Source: Botryosphaeria dothidea (lineage: Eukaryota; Ascomycota; Dothideomycetes; Botryosphaeriales; Botryosphaeriaceae). Taken from it: a stretch of DNA of 64,000 nucleotides. Below the pieces are notes generated by a model. That model was not told where the DNA came from, did not search any database, and saw only the letters and a list, made by a program, of their open reading frames with translations. This document shows, piece by piece, positions 54,095 to 64,000 of the stretch (positions are counted from its first letter, which is position 1; each line of letters starts with the position of its first letter). Location of the stretch: assembly GCA_011503125.2 (NCBI GenBank), contig WWBZ02000082.1, positions 2,728,001 through 2,792,000 on the forward strand, written 5' to 3'. A program made the position numbers and the translations under genes.

Positions 54095-57000
54095 GAGAAA
54101 AATCCTGTTCTGCTGGCATGAAAGCGGCGGGTTTTTCGCACGAGTGATGATTTCTGCATGGCATCGGTGTCGATCATGGGTTTTCATTCAAGGGCTACAC
54201 ATTCTCTTCACGTGGCCCCCATTTCCTTCCGCTACACACCTCAGGCATCTCGGTGATACCAATTGCATTAACTTTACGCCTGCCTGTGTAAAACAAGGCG
54301 TTATTTTCGGTGGCTCAGATATACAGGAAGTTCTTTTATGTCCCCGGTGATTATAGAGGAGGATTTGAGAATTTCCCTGGAGCACACCATTAGACGGGTC
54401 TTGACATGTTCATAATATGGCAATGGATAACGATATCAGGTAAAGGTCGAGAGCTCCCATATCGCCAGAATTGTTCCATTAACATTGGGATTGCATCATC
54501 AGCCAGACAGCTGACGGCATTTGGGGCAAACCAGGTCAGCCGTTTCGAGAGGAATTTTCTCCCATGAACGTGATCCTCTTGGTTTGAAACAGCTCTTTTG
54601 AATTGTGTGCTAAGTGCCTCGCTTTTCCCATCAACCGCCACTCAAGCGGTCTGTCACTTCGTATCCACCTCGATCGACGAGTGGCGACGAGGCCAGCAGA
54701 AAAAACCGTCTTTGCTCTGGGGGATCCTATCGGCTATCCACGCCATTTCTGGCAGCGATGCCGACCTCACAGGATCCACCTCCGGTTTTCGTGCTGCATA
54801 CACGGAGCCTTTACGATTGGCGAAGCATCGGAAGGCTTATTTGAACGTCCAAGGAACCACCTTCCGGATTTGTTCCAGGAGCTTCGGACGCACGTTTTGC
54901 CTCATGCTATTGATAAACCATAAGCTGCGGTGTGGGTCAGGTGGGATTGTATGGTGCTTGTTCCTGAGGATGTTTGCCTATGAAGAGTTTGAATCTGTGG
55001 GCGGTGGAACATTAAAGCGTTCCCAATCGCAAGTGACCCTCTGTACAGAGCCGCCAACCATTGGCCGGGACTCGAAATACGGGTCACAGCCTAACGGTGA
55101 TAGGAAAGAGATTGCATTTAACAGCTCTGGAAAGACTGTAATTCAAGATGGAGGAAGACACCGGCAACGACCCGGATGGATAAGACGGACGAGCAATCTT
55201 GTCGGCGGAAAGATTTCTTCTAATGCCTCGAAAGCATATCCGATTCGTAACGCATATGCCTAGCAGAGGTAAGAGTAGTCCTGTCGAAAGATCAGACTTC
55301 GTGCTTGAGGTATTGAAGTTCGTATCAACGCTGGATTCGCCTTAACCTAATACACGTACGATCATCGACCACGCAAGGTGCCCTCACCATTAGACGCGTC
55401 AACGTTCACGTTCAATGAAAACAGAGAAGCAAGAGATCAGAACGATAGGCTCATATTCGAAGTCCTGTGAAGAATGAAACTCAGATCTTCCTCCGGACGA
55501 ACTACGGGGAACTGTAACTGAAGCCCCGACCTATGGCATTGCTCAATTCTTCCACAGCCAGTCGTGGTCACGACGCAAGTCTTCGGCGCGGAAACAGACT
55601 TCCCGCTCAAGGCGCTTATCTGATGGCCCTACCGACGCCAAACTTCGCCAGCGCCAGGCGGAACGAAGACCGGGAAACGAGCGCTGGTCGATCTCTACCG
55701 CTGACCTCACTTCTGGCGGCAGATCTGCGAACTACACCCAAAGAAGCATCGACCAGGCCCCAAGGCTTCGCGGCGGACGTCATCAGAAACACGTCGTCAC
55801 CGTCGGCCCTGGGGGAAAGAAGGTGCAGATCGGAGATGAAGAGAAGAAAATACGAGAAACCGAGAATCAACCTTGACGGGAGTTGCAATCTACTTGCTCC
55901 AACCTTGGCACGCATGCGCACCCGTGGAAACCGACAGAAATCCGAAAACCATGTTTTGGACTCATTGGGCGTTGAGACGTCGGATGTCTTGTTTTCCGTT
56001 TGAGGGGATTTGGAGAGGAGAAGTTGAAACTGGGACAGAGTGAAATCGCATGACAAGCAACTGATTATGACGTGGGGGGTTTCCTATCGTTGCGTTCACG
56101 CTGTAACTAGTGAACTGTGCGACTGACCGACATTTGAACGCGTGGGCGGATAAAGATCCGACCTTGCTCAAACCGCTCTCCGCTAAAAAAAATGAAAAAA
56201 ATGAAAAAGGAAAGAGAGAGAGGAAAAAGGGTCCAAGTCTCCAGGAACATCCGCACCTACCGGCGAACCCCCACTCAACAGGGTCCGAGTCCAAATCCTT
56301 CGAAGCGGTCTCGCGAAGCCACTTCTACTGTGCCAGCCCAACAGGCGGGAGTCTCAGGTTTAGTTTGGGCGCTAGACGATGCTGACGAACGGAGATGATA
56401 ATGAGGCGTCAAAAAAGCCACCAACAAGCTTCCTCGCTGGTCGCCTCGGAGCGTCAAGATCTGCCTGAAGAGGAAAGGGAAGAAACAACGGACGCAAAGA
56501 CCAAGTCCGAACGCATTGACGAACTTCTCCCGTCGATGCAGAGGGAAGCCTCATCCTTATCTTCCCTGATCCCTCCTTCCTCGTGGGTAACTCAAACGGA
56601 CCGTGCGCCCCAGCCTCTTTCCCATCGCTTGAGCCGCAAAGAGAAGGAGAGAAGGCGCAAGGGCCGGGTGAGAAGCATTCTGGAAAAGCCTGCGAAACAC
56701 TCCTGTCCACAAGGATTCCCCAGCTTCCAGGTGGCTGACCGCCAGATCTCAGCCTTGCGAGGCTGCCCAACGGCCCGCAGAGGGGCCCCAGTTACCAACG
56801 AACGTCCGGCTGACTGCGAGCGGTGAACCCTGAGAGTGATTGAGCGGTCTGCGCGGCGTTGAGGTGTTCGTTGTGCTGATGCCTATCTCGGTGTTTCTGT
56901 TACGGTTGAGCGCGTTCATGCGACTGTTGCAACGGTGGCCGTTCTGATATTTTTGGATTAGGCTTGGCTGGGAAAAGGGCCGTTTTGCTCTTTTGCTTTC

Positions 57001-58631
57001 CAAAGGGCGGAGAGTTTGATGAAAGGGACTTAAAACAGGCTATTGACATCTACAAGCCATGGTGAAGCTTTCAGCCGAATGAGAGCAGATAGGAGAGGAG
57101 ACAATGGACGTTGGAACGAGAAAGGAGACATGCGAGCAACGGAGCAGCGCTGGACAGCAAGGCGAAGCAGAGACGTACACGGACCGCGCATCGCGTCCAA
57201 GCTCTTTTGAGTGACGTCTTCCGACGCGAGGACGTTCCCCTCTACGGACGCAGCCTGCTGTTTGAAGTTCGCTCGCTACGACACCCGTTCATGTGAAGGA
57301 CGAGACAACAAGCTCATTGAGCGGCCGCTCCACGGGCCACTGTCCATGCTCGCCGTGCGCCTCATTGCTTACAGCGAAAAGGCGCGCGATAGGCTGCCGT
57401 TGTCCCGTGGTGAACACTCGTCCCACGTCTCCACACCGACGATGTTCATCAAAGAATTCGGGGCGTACGTCATGTGGTTGAAGTCTGACTCAAGACTGAA
57501 GCTCTGCCCCTCCTTCCGCCTCGAGTGCCCGTTGCGAGAAACACCCCGAGATCCCGCTCTCTCGTGCAATCCCGCATCGAGTGAAGTGCTCCGGTTGACT
57601 CGTCGTCCGATGGACACGTCTTGTCCTCCTGGGCGTCTCGGTTGAACGGCCCTTGGACCGACTGCTGCGGCTGATCCTCGATATATGGCATCGCCCCTTT
57701 CGGAGATGCTTCCCAGGGTCTCGGCCGCAGTGGCCGGCCGCCCGTTGGGGCTGCCAAAGATTGGTTCGGTACGGAGTAATGCTTAGGAGCGGGAATACTC
57801 AGCGCCTGGTTGGCGCCGGATGGCGGCGGAGACGGAGTTCTCTCTTGGCAATGCTCGCCGCGAGCCGAGCGCGCGAGCCGCAAAGACGAGGCTGCTGGAG
57901 CCTGAGACAACGCGCACTGACAAAGAGATCACCCGCTGCAACAGTATGCATGTGATAATCGTCTATTCTTGTTGATGTTTCAAGCATTGCGATATCGTTC
58001 CAATTTCTAGGAGTAATTGCTACAGTTCCCATTACCCCGCTGGTCCGCTGCATAAAGCGGTTGACTCGTGTAGAAAGTTCCCATGACCTGCAGAAAAGCA
58101 CATCTTCCTCAACGCCGAGTAGTGGTAGATCAGAATACACGATAGAAAGACAGAAAAACCGGTGAACAAACGCCCCACAACACCTATGCTGCATTCGGCA
58201 GCAGCCGATGCGGTTCGTAGTCTCAAGACAATCGTCGGCCGTAGCAAAAAAAAGTGGTATCAGCGACCGGTAGCAGCAACCAAAAGCGGTCTATGAAAAG
58301 CGAGTCTAGGAGGGAGTTGCTGAGAAATTAACCGCTTGAACGAAGCAATAAAAAGCAAATCATTATGCGGGGCCCGCGGCTATTGGAAGAAAAAGGCGGC
58401 GCTCTGGAGCTCCGAGGAAAAGACAAGGCCCGCCGGAGGCGAGATGGGTCGCGTGGCCAATTGCCAGAGAGAATGCTCAGTCGAGGTCGCCGGCGACTAT
58501 GCAAGCCTCGCACTCAGTGGGCAACGGATCCGGAAGAAGCTCGGTCGTATTACGACGTTGGTAATTAAAACGAAGCCTTGGGGTCGCATCCAGGTCGGCC
58601 ATTACGAGAGAGAATCGGCAAGGCCCGCTCA
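54095..58631. other. Longest gene-poor region (4.5 kb)
   Basis: No supported gene. The largest frames (54598-55263 on +, 221 codons from a TTG; 55533-56003 on +; 57211-57645 on +) have no domain and no consistent codon bias. Short homopurine runs occur near 56186-56235 (GAAAAAA type). No terminal repeats, transposase or reverse-transcriptase motifs seen. It could be relic transposon DNA too decayed to read, or hold a noncoding RNA. Confidence 0.5.
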
Positions 58632-59861
58632 TTAGAACGTGCTCCAGTTCCAATCGCGGGGCACGCTGCCCACATAGCTGCCGACCTTGTGGGTTTGCGC
58701 TTGGGCCTGCGCCACGCCGCGTGGCTGGGGAAGCTGTAGACCCTGAGGCTCTGCCCGCGTCTGTGCCAGCCCTCCACCGGTGCTGTTGCTGCCCTGAGAG
58801 CTTGCGGAGTTGGTTCGGCTCTTGCGTGCCGCCTCCCACTGCCGATACGCGGACCAGCAGTTGTCGCAGGCACGCGACAGAGTCCCGCTGGGGTGGAACA
58901 GCGCATCTTGATCGAGCTTGATCTCGTGTGAGCTGTGCTCATAGCAGAAGATGTCTCCACAGCGACGGCAGTGATGTCTCCGGCAAAGGAACGAGAAGAC
59001 TCGTCCGCAGCCGAATGCGTTGCATTTCTGGGTCTCTTCGTTTGACTGAAGCAAAAGTTAGTACATGGTCCGCGTCGTAGCCTTGTTGGGGTGCCAATGT
59101 AGGGAAGACGGTGGTGCAAGGGATATTGTGTTTGAGACGTGCATGTGTGCGCTGCTAGTGGAGAACGGGAAAGCCAGTAGCGCGAACAAACACGCAGACG
59201 ATGGCGCAATAGAAAGCCCAAACTGCGCACAACAATGGCGCAGCCATCAAGGTATATGTCGCAACCGCTTTATATACTTCTTATGTCCTTCCATATACGA
59301 CTTCTTCGTCTTTCTGAACTCCCCATCCCCGGCGGAGTAGGACCCCGCCAAGCCCACGCGATGAAGAGAGGGACAATGACGCAGGTAGGAGTCATCGATG
59401 CAAACAACTAAGCAAGCGAACCTAAAATAACGTACCTTCCAGTGATTCCTCGACGGCGGTCCAGTCACCGGGCCTATAGCGCTACCCTCGTCGCTTGCGA
59501 TCCTTTGGATCTCCGAATATGTTGAGCCGAAGCTATCCGCGGTCCCCCGTCGGTCGAAGCGAGTCGGTGTGCTTTCGACAGGCGACGAGATGTCGCTGCC
59601 TTTCGGAGGCGAGGAGCGCTGTGGCCTTTCGGTCGGCCTCAAGGCAGCGGGGACGTACATGGGGCACTTCGGAGGGCGTAGCTGGCGCGTATGAGCTCCC
59701 ATGTGGTGTGGTATTTGCGTGGGCGAAACGTTCGTAGGCGTCGCAGCACCGGAGTGGGTGGGAGAGTAGGGGTTGTATTGCACACCGCCTCGGTATGGAT
59801 ACTGCTGCTGCTGAAAAGCGTTCGGCATGAAGTTCGTCGCGGTCGGAATCCCCGTAGCCAT
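58632..59861 (-). CDS. FYVE-type zinc finger protein
   Basis: Probable PI3P-binding endosomal protein. Minus-strand exons 59861-59436 and 59045-58632, 279 aa. The N-terminal half is disordered, rich in P/Q/S/T. The finger starts at the splice junction: NHWK then SNEETQKCNAFGC, FLCRRHHCRRCGDIFCYEHS and LSRACDNCW, giving the CxxxxC, RRHHCRxCG, FC and CxxC zinc ligands. The basic RRHHCR core that contacts PI3P is intact. The WxxD element is incomplete: W is followed by K-S-N, not D. No other domain follows; the tail is Q/A/S-rich and ends in DWNWSTF. The intron is 390 nt, unusually long here. Divergent from the fatty alcohol oxidase. Confidence 0.85.
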
Positions 59862-60267
59862 CGTGTCGGTATTGAGAGGCGAGAGGTGGTGGTAAAGAGT
59901 AGTGTCGGTGGGTGGTGGGTGGTGGGTGGACGAGTAGGTGGAAGGTGGGCGGCGGAGAGGAAAATAGAGGTGCGGCGGTGGGTGGCGGCGGGTGTGGTTA
60001 AAAGTGGTTGTTGGTACTGGTCGCGTGCGTGGTTGTGTTGCGGTTTGAGCGCGACGTTGAGGAGCGAGAACCACAGGTACTCAAGTAGGACGCGAGACCA
60101 GAAAGCGGTCTGCAGACCCTTGTCTCGGTGAGAGATAGGTGAAGCTTGTTTGCTGGCTGCGGGAGCGAGTTGGCTGATCGGCGCAGCGCGCTGGAGCGAT
60201 GCGACGATAAGAAGGCTGCCAAACGGGCAATACGAAATAAGAGAGGCGGGTGATTGGGCAGCGGGAG

Positions 60268-60273
60268 CCGAGG
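60268..60273 (-). promoter_or_regulatory. CCTCGG core (FarA/FarB-type), 1 of 3
   Basis: CCGAGG on +, i.e. CCTCGG on -. CCTCGG is the core bound by the fatty-acid regulators FarA/FarB in Aspergillus nidulans and the related Ctf1. Lies upstream of the fatty alcohol oxidase. Confidence 0.3.
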
Positions 60274-60513
60274 TGGTACAAGCGCTGGGAGGATTGGGTG
60301 TAAAAAGCAGTTGAAGCTGACGGACTATGGAGGGCAAGGACAGCGGCACGGCTTCATTCTAATAAGAGAGAAGAGGGTGCCGTCGCGGCGTCAAGGGAGA
60401 ACATCGTCAGCTCTGTCGACCGTTGTCCGTGCTGGGGCTCCGCTCTGGCGAAGCTACTAAACGGCAGCCACTAAGACGACCCTCGATTAGGCAAGCGCCG
60501 CCCGGCAAAGTGG

Positions 60514-60519
60514 CCGAGG
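60514..60519 (-). promoter_or_regulatory. CCTCGG core (FarA/FarB-type), 2 of 3
   Basis: Second CCGAGG/CCTCGG core in the same intergenic region, 684 nt before the oxidase ATG. Confidence 0.3.
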
Positions 60520-60934
60520 AGATAGATATGCGACGGTACCTCATCCGACGCCTTGTGCCGGCTGGTGCGGGCGTAAGAGCCGGGCGGAAGCGCATCCTTC
60601 ACCACCAAGTAGCGCGTGCCAGCGACGTACTATGGTAGCTGGCCTGCTCTCGACTACCGCTCTCTGCGCCCGCCGGCAGAGAGGTGGCAAGCAGACGGTG
60701 ACAATCAGGCTCCCTGCGACCCCAGCACGCTCCGCAAAGGCCGGCCGCTTGGCCGACGCAAAACCCCTGCATCGCTCGTCGTATTGTCGTTAGGTCATCT
60801 CTTGGTGAGTCCGGCTTATCGCTGCGCTGTGAGTGGCCAGGAAGCACGGTCCTCGCCGGCGCCCGCCAAACATGGCAAACACGCCAAATGCTTCTAGCGC
60901 GCCTTCTCGAAGTTCTTGAGACGCGTCTTGTCTT

Positions 60935-60940
60935 CCTCGG
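60935..60940 (+). promoter_or_regulatory. CCTCGG core (FarA/FarB-type), 3 of 3
   Basis: Third core, forward orientation, 263 nt before the oxidase ATG and so the best placed of the three. Confidence 0.35.
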
Positions 60941-61202
60941 CAGCCGTCGCGTCGTCTCCAACTGAGACCGCCGTCACTCTGAGCCTCCATCTCGTGAAAA
61001 CGCGGGGAAATAGCAAGCTAATCCCCTACATAGCCGCCCAGCCAGCCTGCAGGCGCGCGCTGTGTCCTGAATGCAATTGACGTCCAGTTCGCATCTTCTC
61101 GCTTCGTTTGTTGCCGCTCTGTCGTTCTCGGTGCCGCCTCCGTTCGCAGCGTGCCTTTTGCCTTCGGTATCGCCGTCGCATTCCGATTGATCTCCCTTCG
61201 AG

Positions 61203-63628
61203 ATGGCAAACTCCTCCGCAGGGACCGTGACCGTCAAGGAAAGCCCGTTGCCACCGCCGACCGGCGAAGATCCCCTATCCCCAGCCCAGTGGACCACGCT
61301 CCTTGCTTTTGCCGACGCTGTGGTGCCGTCAATAGTGCCCTCTGCTACTGCCAAACTTTCAACCCAGCTGGCGGTCGATGCAAACGCATATGCTACCACA
61401 CTCGCCCATGTGAAGCAGTTCGCCGGCCCAGATGTCAACGCGCAATTGTCCGCGGACTATCTTGCGGAGAAACCGTCGGAATGTCTGGCCTTCCGCGACA
61501 GTATACGCCGACTGATGGCCCAGTACATTCCGGCAGATGTCAGAAAGCAACTGCTGATGGTCCTGACTGTGCTTGAGTTAGTCTGGCTTGCTAACTTGAA
61601 CCACGCTTGACTAACTGAATTCCAGTACGCGGGCAGGCGCCCTTGTGATGACCGGGTACTCGACACCCTTTGCGGAACAGCCCGTCGATATTCGGATCGC
61701 AATTCTCCAGAACTGGGCAACAGCAAGGACGCCAATATTTCGCCAGCTGAATAGGTTGCTCACAACCCTCGTCAAGCAAAACTGGGCAAAGACCAGTACA
61801 ACCCTAGGCCGTATCCTGGGATTCCCGCGTATCCCGGTTCATGGGTCTGTCGGCAAAGGGTTTGAGTTTGAGTTCATTCAGATTCCTCCTGGAGATGACC
61901 CGGAGACGATAGAAACAGATGTTGTCATTGTTGGAAGTGGATGTGGTGCCGGAGTGTGCGCGAAAAACTTCGCGGAAGCAGGCCATCGAGTCATAGTGGT
62001 AGAGAAGTCGCACTACTGGCCTCCGGAGCATCTTCCCATGAAAGAAACAGAAGGGTATTCCCATCTCTTCATGAACGGTGGCTTTATCATCTCAGATGAG
62101 AGCACTGTGAATGTAGCCGCCGGTAAGTGCTGCGGCCAAAAGATGCAACCTTTTGCGCAAGGATCTGTCTCAGGGTGCTGACTTGATTAGGCCAAACTTT
62201 CGGAGGAGGCGGTTTCGTGAACTGGTCTGCGTCTTTGCAAACACAGGGGTACGTCCGCCAGGAATGGGCGGATCAGGGCCTGCCCTTCTTCACCTCGGCG
62301 GAGTTCCAGAGGTCCTTGGACACAGTCTGTGAGCGTATGGGCGTCGCAACTGATCCCATAAGACACAACCCCACGAACAATCATCTTCTGGAAGGTGCGC
62401 GGAAGTTAGGCTGGTCCCACAAAGCTGTGCCGCAAAATAGTGGCGGTGCAGAGCATTACTGCGGATATTGTTCAATGGGGTGTGCCTCATGCGAGAAGCA
62501 GGGTCCCCATGTGTCTTTTCTACCCGATGCCGCACGCTGTGGGGCCCAGTTTATCGAAGGTCTTGAGGTTAACAAAGTCTTGTTTGAGGAGAAGAAGGGC
62601 AAAAAGGTTGCTGTGGGCGTGCGAGGGTTGTGGGTGTCCCGAGACGAGTACGGAGGTGTGGCTGGTAAGCCATGCGTTGAGAGGGAGGTGATCATCAGAG
62701 CCAAGCGTGTCATCGTCGCTGGCGGCACCATGCAAAGTCCTCTGCTACTCCTCCGGTCTGGCCTCAGTAATCCAAACATCGGACGACATCTCCATCTTCA
62801 TCCAGTGTCCTTCCTTGGAGCAGCGCATAAGGAACGGACAAACCCCTGGGAAGGAGGAATCCTGACAGCTGTTGTTAACGAGCTTGAGAATATCGATGGG
62901 AAGGGTCATGGGGCGAAGCTTGAGGCCGTCACCATGCTTCCATCGGTTTGGCTCACTCTTCCTCCCTGGACCGGTGGGCTTGAGTATAAAGAGTTTGTTC
63001 CTCGCATGAAGCACATGGTAGGATACATCTCGCTGGCGCGTGATCGAGATACTGGACGAGTGTATCCGGATCCCACAGATGGACGCTGTCGCGTTTCGTA
63101 TCCACTGTCCTGGTTCGACAAGAAGCATGTCCTTGAGGGTGTGATCGGGCTGGCGAAGCTCCAGTATGTTGCAGGGGCCAGTGAGATATTCACGACAATT
63201 CCCAGATGCCCACCTTTCAAACGTATGGAATCAGAAACTGGGGAGGAAGACCTAGAAGGTATCAACAACAAAAAGTTTCAGGAGTGGCTCAAGGAGATCA
63301 GGAGAAACGGGTTTCCTAGCCCCGAGACGATGTTTCTGAGCGCACACCAGATGGGGACATGCCGTATGGGTGCCTCACCGAAGACGAGTGTAGTGGATCC
63401 TGAAGGCAAAGTCTGGGGCACAGAGGGGCTGTACGTTGCGGACGCCAGCGTTTTCCCAAGCGCCAGTGGAGTCAACCCGATGGTAACCGTGATGGGTGCG
63501 TGTTGTCTCGCAAATTTTCTTGTCGGATGGATGCTAATGAGCCTGCTTTTGTCACAGGGATTGCGGATTGGCTGTCGCGAAATATCTCAGCACACATGGC
63601 AAAGGAGCAAGAACTGGCTAGACTGTAG
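61203..63628 (+). CDS. Long-chain fatty alcohol oxidase (GMC family)
   Basis: Peroxisomal or membrane flavoenzyme oxidising long-chain alcohols to aldehydes in omega-oxidation and alkane use. Exons 61203-61576, 61626-62122, 62191-63495, 63558-63628; 748 aa, the usual length of fungal FAO. The N-terminal about 220 residues carry the FAO-specific region (LTVLDTRAGALVMTGYSTPF). The Rossmann FAD motif VVIVGSGCGAGVCAKNFAEAGHRVIVVEKS starts near 215 (GSGCGAG core, acidic VVEK). GMC features follow: GGTMQSPLLLLRSGL and the C-terminal LSAHQMGTCRMGASP, with the catalytic His, and GVNPMVTVMGIADWLSRNI. The final exon is only 71 nt and completes the family ending. Introns have GTTAGT/GTAAGT/GTGCGT donors and a CTAAC branch in the first. 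No clear C-terminal PTS1 is seen (ends ELARL). Confidence 0.94.
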
Positions 63629-64000
63629 AACGAGGAGCGGGAGACACAACGCGAAGCGAGACGGGCTGCTTTTTTATGGAGAATGGTCCGGTGGTGTCGA
63701 TTGGTCCGCTGATGTGATGGGGCAAGAGTGACATCGTAGATTAGTCGCCTGACGCAGCTACTGGATAGGTGTGTGACCACAACCTCACACCAGGCGAGGT
63801 GAGAGACAGCAAGCAACATCAATAGCGAGGCTGTGACGCTCAGGGGGTTTGCGGGGACCATCGTCGATTTGGAATGCGATATTAGAATAGTGGGAATCTG
63901 TTCCTGCATTGGCTTGTGACTGCTGCAGATGAGGCTCGATTCCCACAGGTGTGTTGGGTGTTTGGGCCAAATATGGATGGTTTAGCGTCATGCGCGCGAG
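63629..64000. other. Downstream flank, no gene seen
   Basis: 372 nt after the oxidase stop to the window end. The open frames are short and antisense; nothing recognised. Confidence 0.55.

Larger units (their letters stand above)
59862..61202. promoter_or_regulatory. Bidirectional upstream region, FYVE gene / fatty alcohol oxidase
   Basis: 1.34 kb between outward-facing starts. The FYVE leader (59880-60010) is strongly strand-biased in GGTGG/CCACC units. Three CCTCGG cores are listed separately. No gene supported. Confidence 0.5.

Noticed and set aside
54598..55263. 221-codon + frame in the 4.5-kb gap
   Set aside because: TTG start, no codon bias like the neighbours, no domain; length alone is weak evidence.
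46447..63628. Idea that the oxidase, SAT4-type protein, thioesterase and fatty alcohol oxidase form a metabolic cluster
   Set aside because: No backbone synthase, transporter or pathway regulator among them, and large gaps and unrelated genes lie between; proximity is probably accidental.

Overview
The window is nuclear DNA from a filamentous ascomycete (Pezizomycotina). The evidence is many spliceosomal introns of about 45-60 nt with GTRNGT donors and CTRAC-type branch points, plus typical fungal families: a Zn2Cys6 regulator, a SAT4-type 7TM protein, a HET-type C-terminal module, 2EXR/F-box-like proteins, a DUF1769 protein, a GH51 arabinofuranosidase, a histidine acid phytase and a fatty alcohol oxidase. 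The overall style suggests Dothideomycetes, but that placement is an impression and not a proof. Exon coordinates below were assembled by hand from splice signals, reading frame and family alignment from memory; every multi-exon model keeps frame.

Layout. 0-6 kb: phytase (+), a HET-type C-terminal fragment (+), an isochorismatase-like hydrolase (-). 7-17 kb: an Osh1-type oxysterol-binding protein (-), the mitochondrial F1-ATPase assembly factor ATP12 (-), and, divergent from ATP12, a large Zn2Cys6 regulator (+). 17.9-22.6 kb: SAGA subunit SPT20 (-) divergent from a kelch protein (+). 23.2-32.9 kb: secreted GH51 arabinofuranosidase (-), FAF2/UBXD8-type ERAD factor (-) divergent from PAN3 (+), and a secreted duplicated-domain protein (-). 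33-36 kb is mostly empty and ends in a small multi-span membrane protein (+). 36.8-43.2 kb: SDA1 (+), a DUF1769 protein (+), a 2EXR protein (-). 43.2-46.4 kb is empty. 46.4-54.1 kb: a secreted FAD-linked oxidase (-), a SAT4-type membrane protein (+), a hotdog thioesterase (-) divergent from a second 2EXR protein (+). 54.1-58.6 kb is empty. 58.6-63.6 kb: a FYVE-finger protein (-) divergent from a long-chain fatty alcohol oxidase (+).

Most genes are housekeeping (lipid transfer, ATP synthase assembly, transcription coactivation, mRNA deadenylation, ribosome export, ER quality control) and do not form a biosynthetic cluster. The nutrient-acquisition genes carry candidate regulatory sites: three CACGTG boxes before the phytase (Pho4/NUC-1-type), a CGGGTAAA AraR-type site before the arabinofuranosidase, and three CCTCGG cores (FarA/FarB-type) before the fatty alcohol oxidase. 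I found no rRNA, tRNA, CRISPR, intact transposon or clearly new multi-gene system. The more unusual points are a possible membrane-anchor extension of the phytase, a HET-type protein with no HET domain, and several frame-preserving stop-free introns in the two transcription genes.
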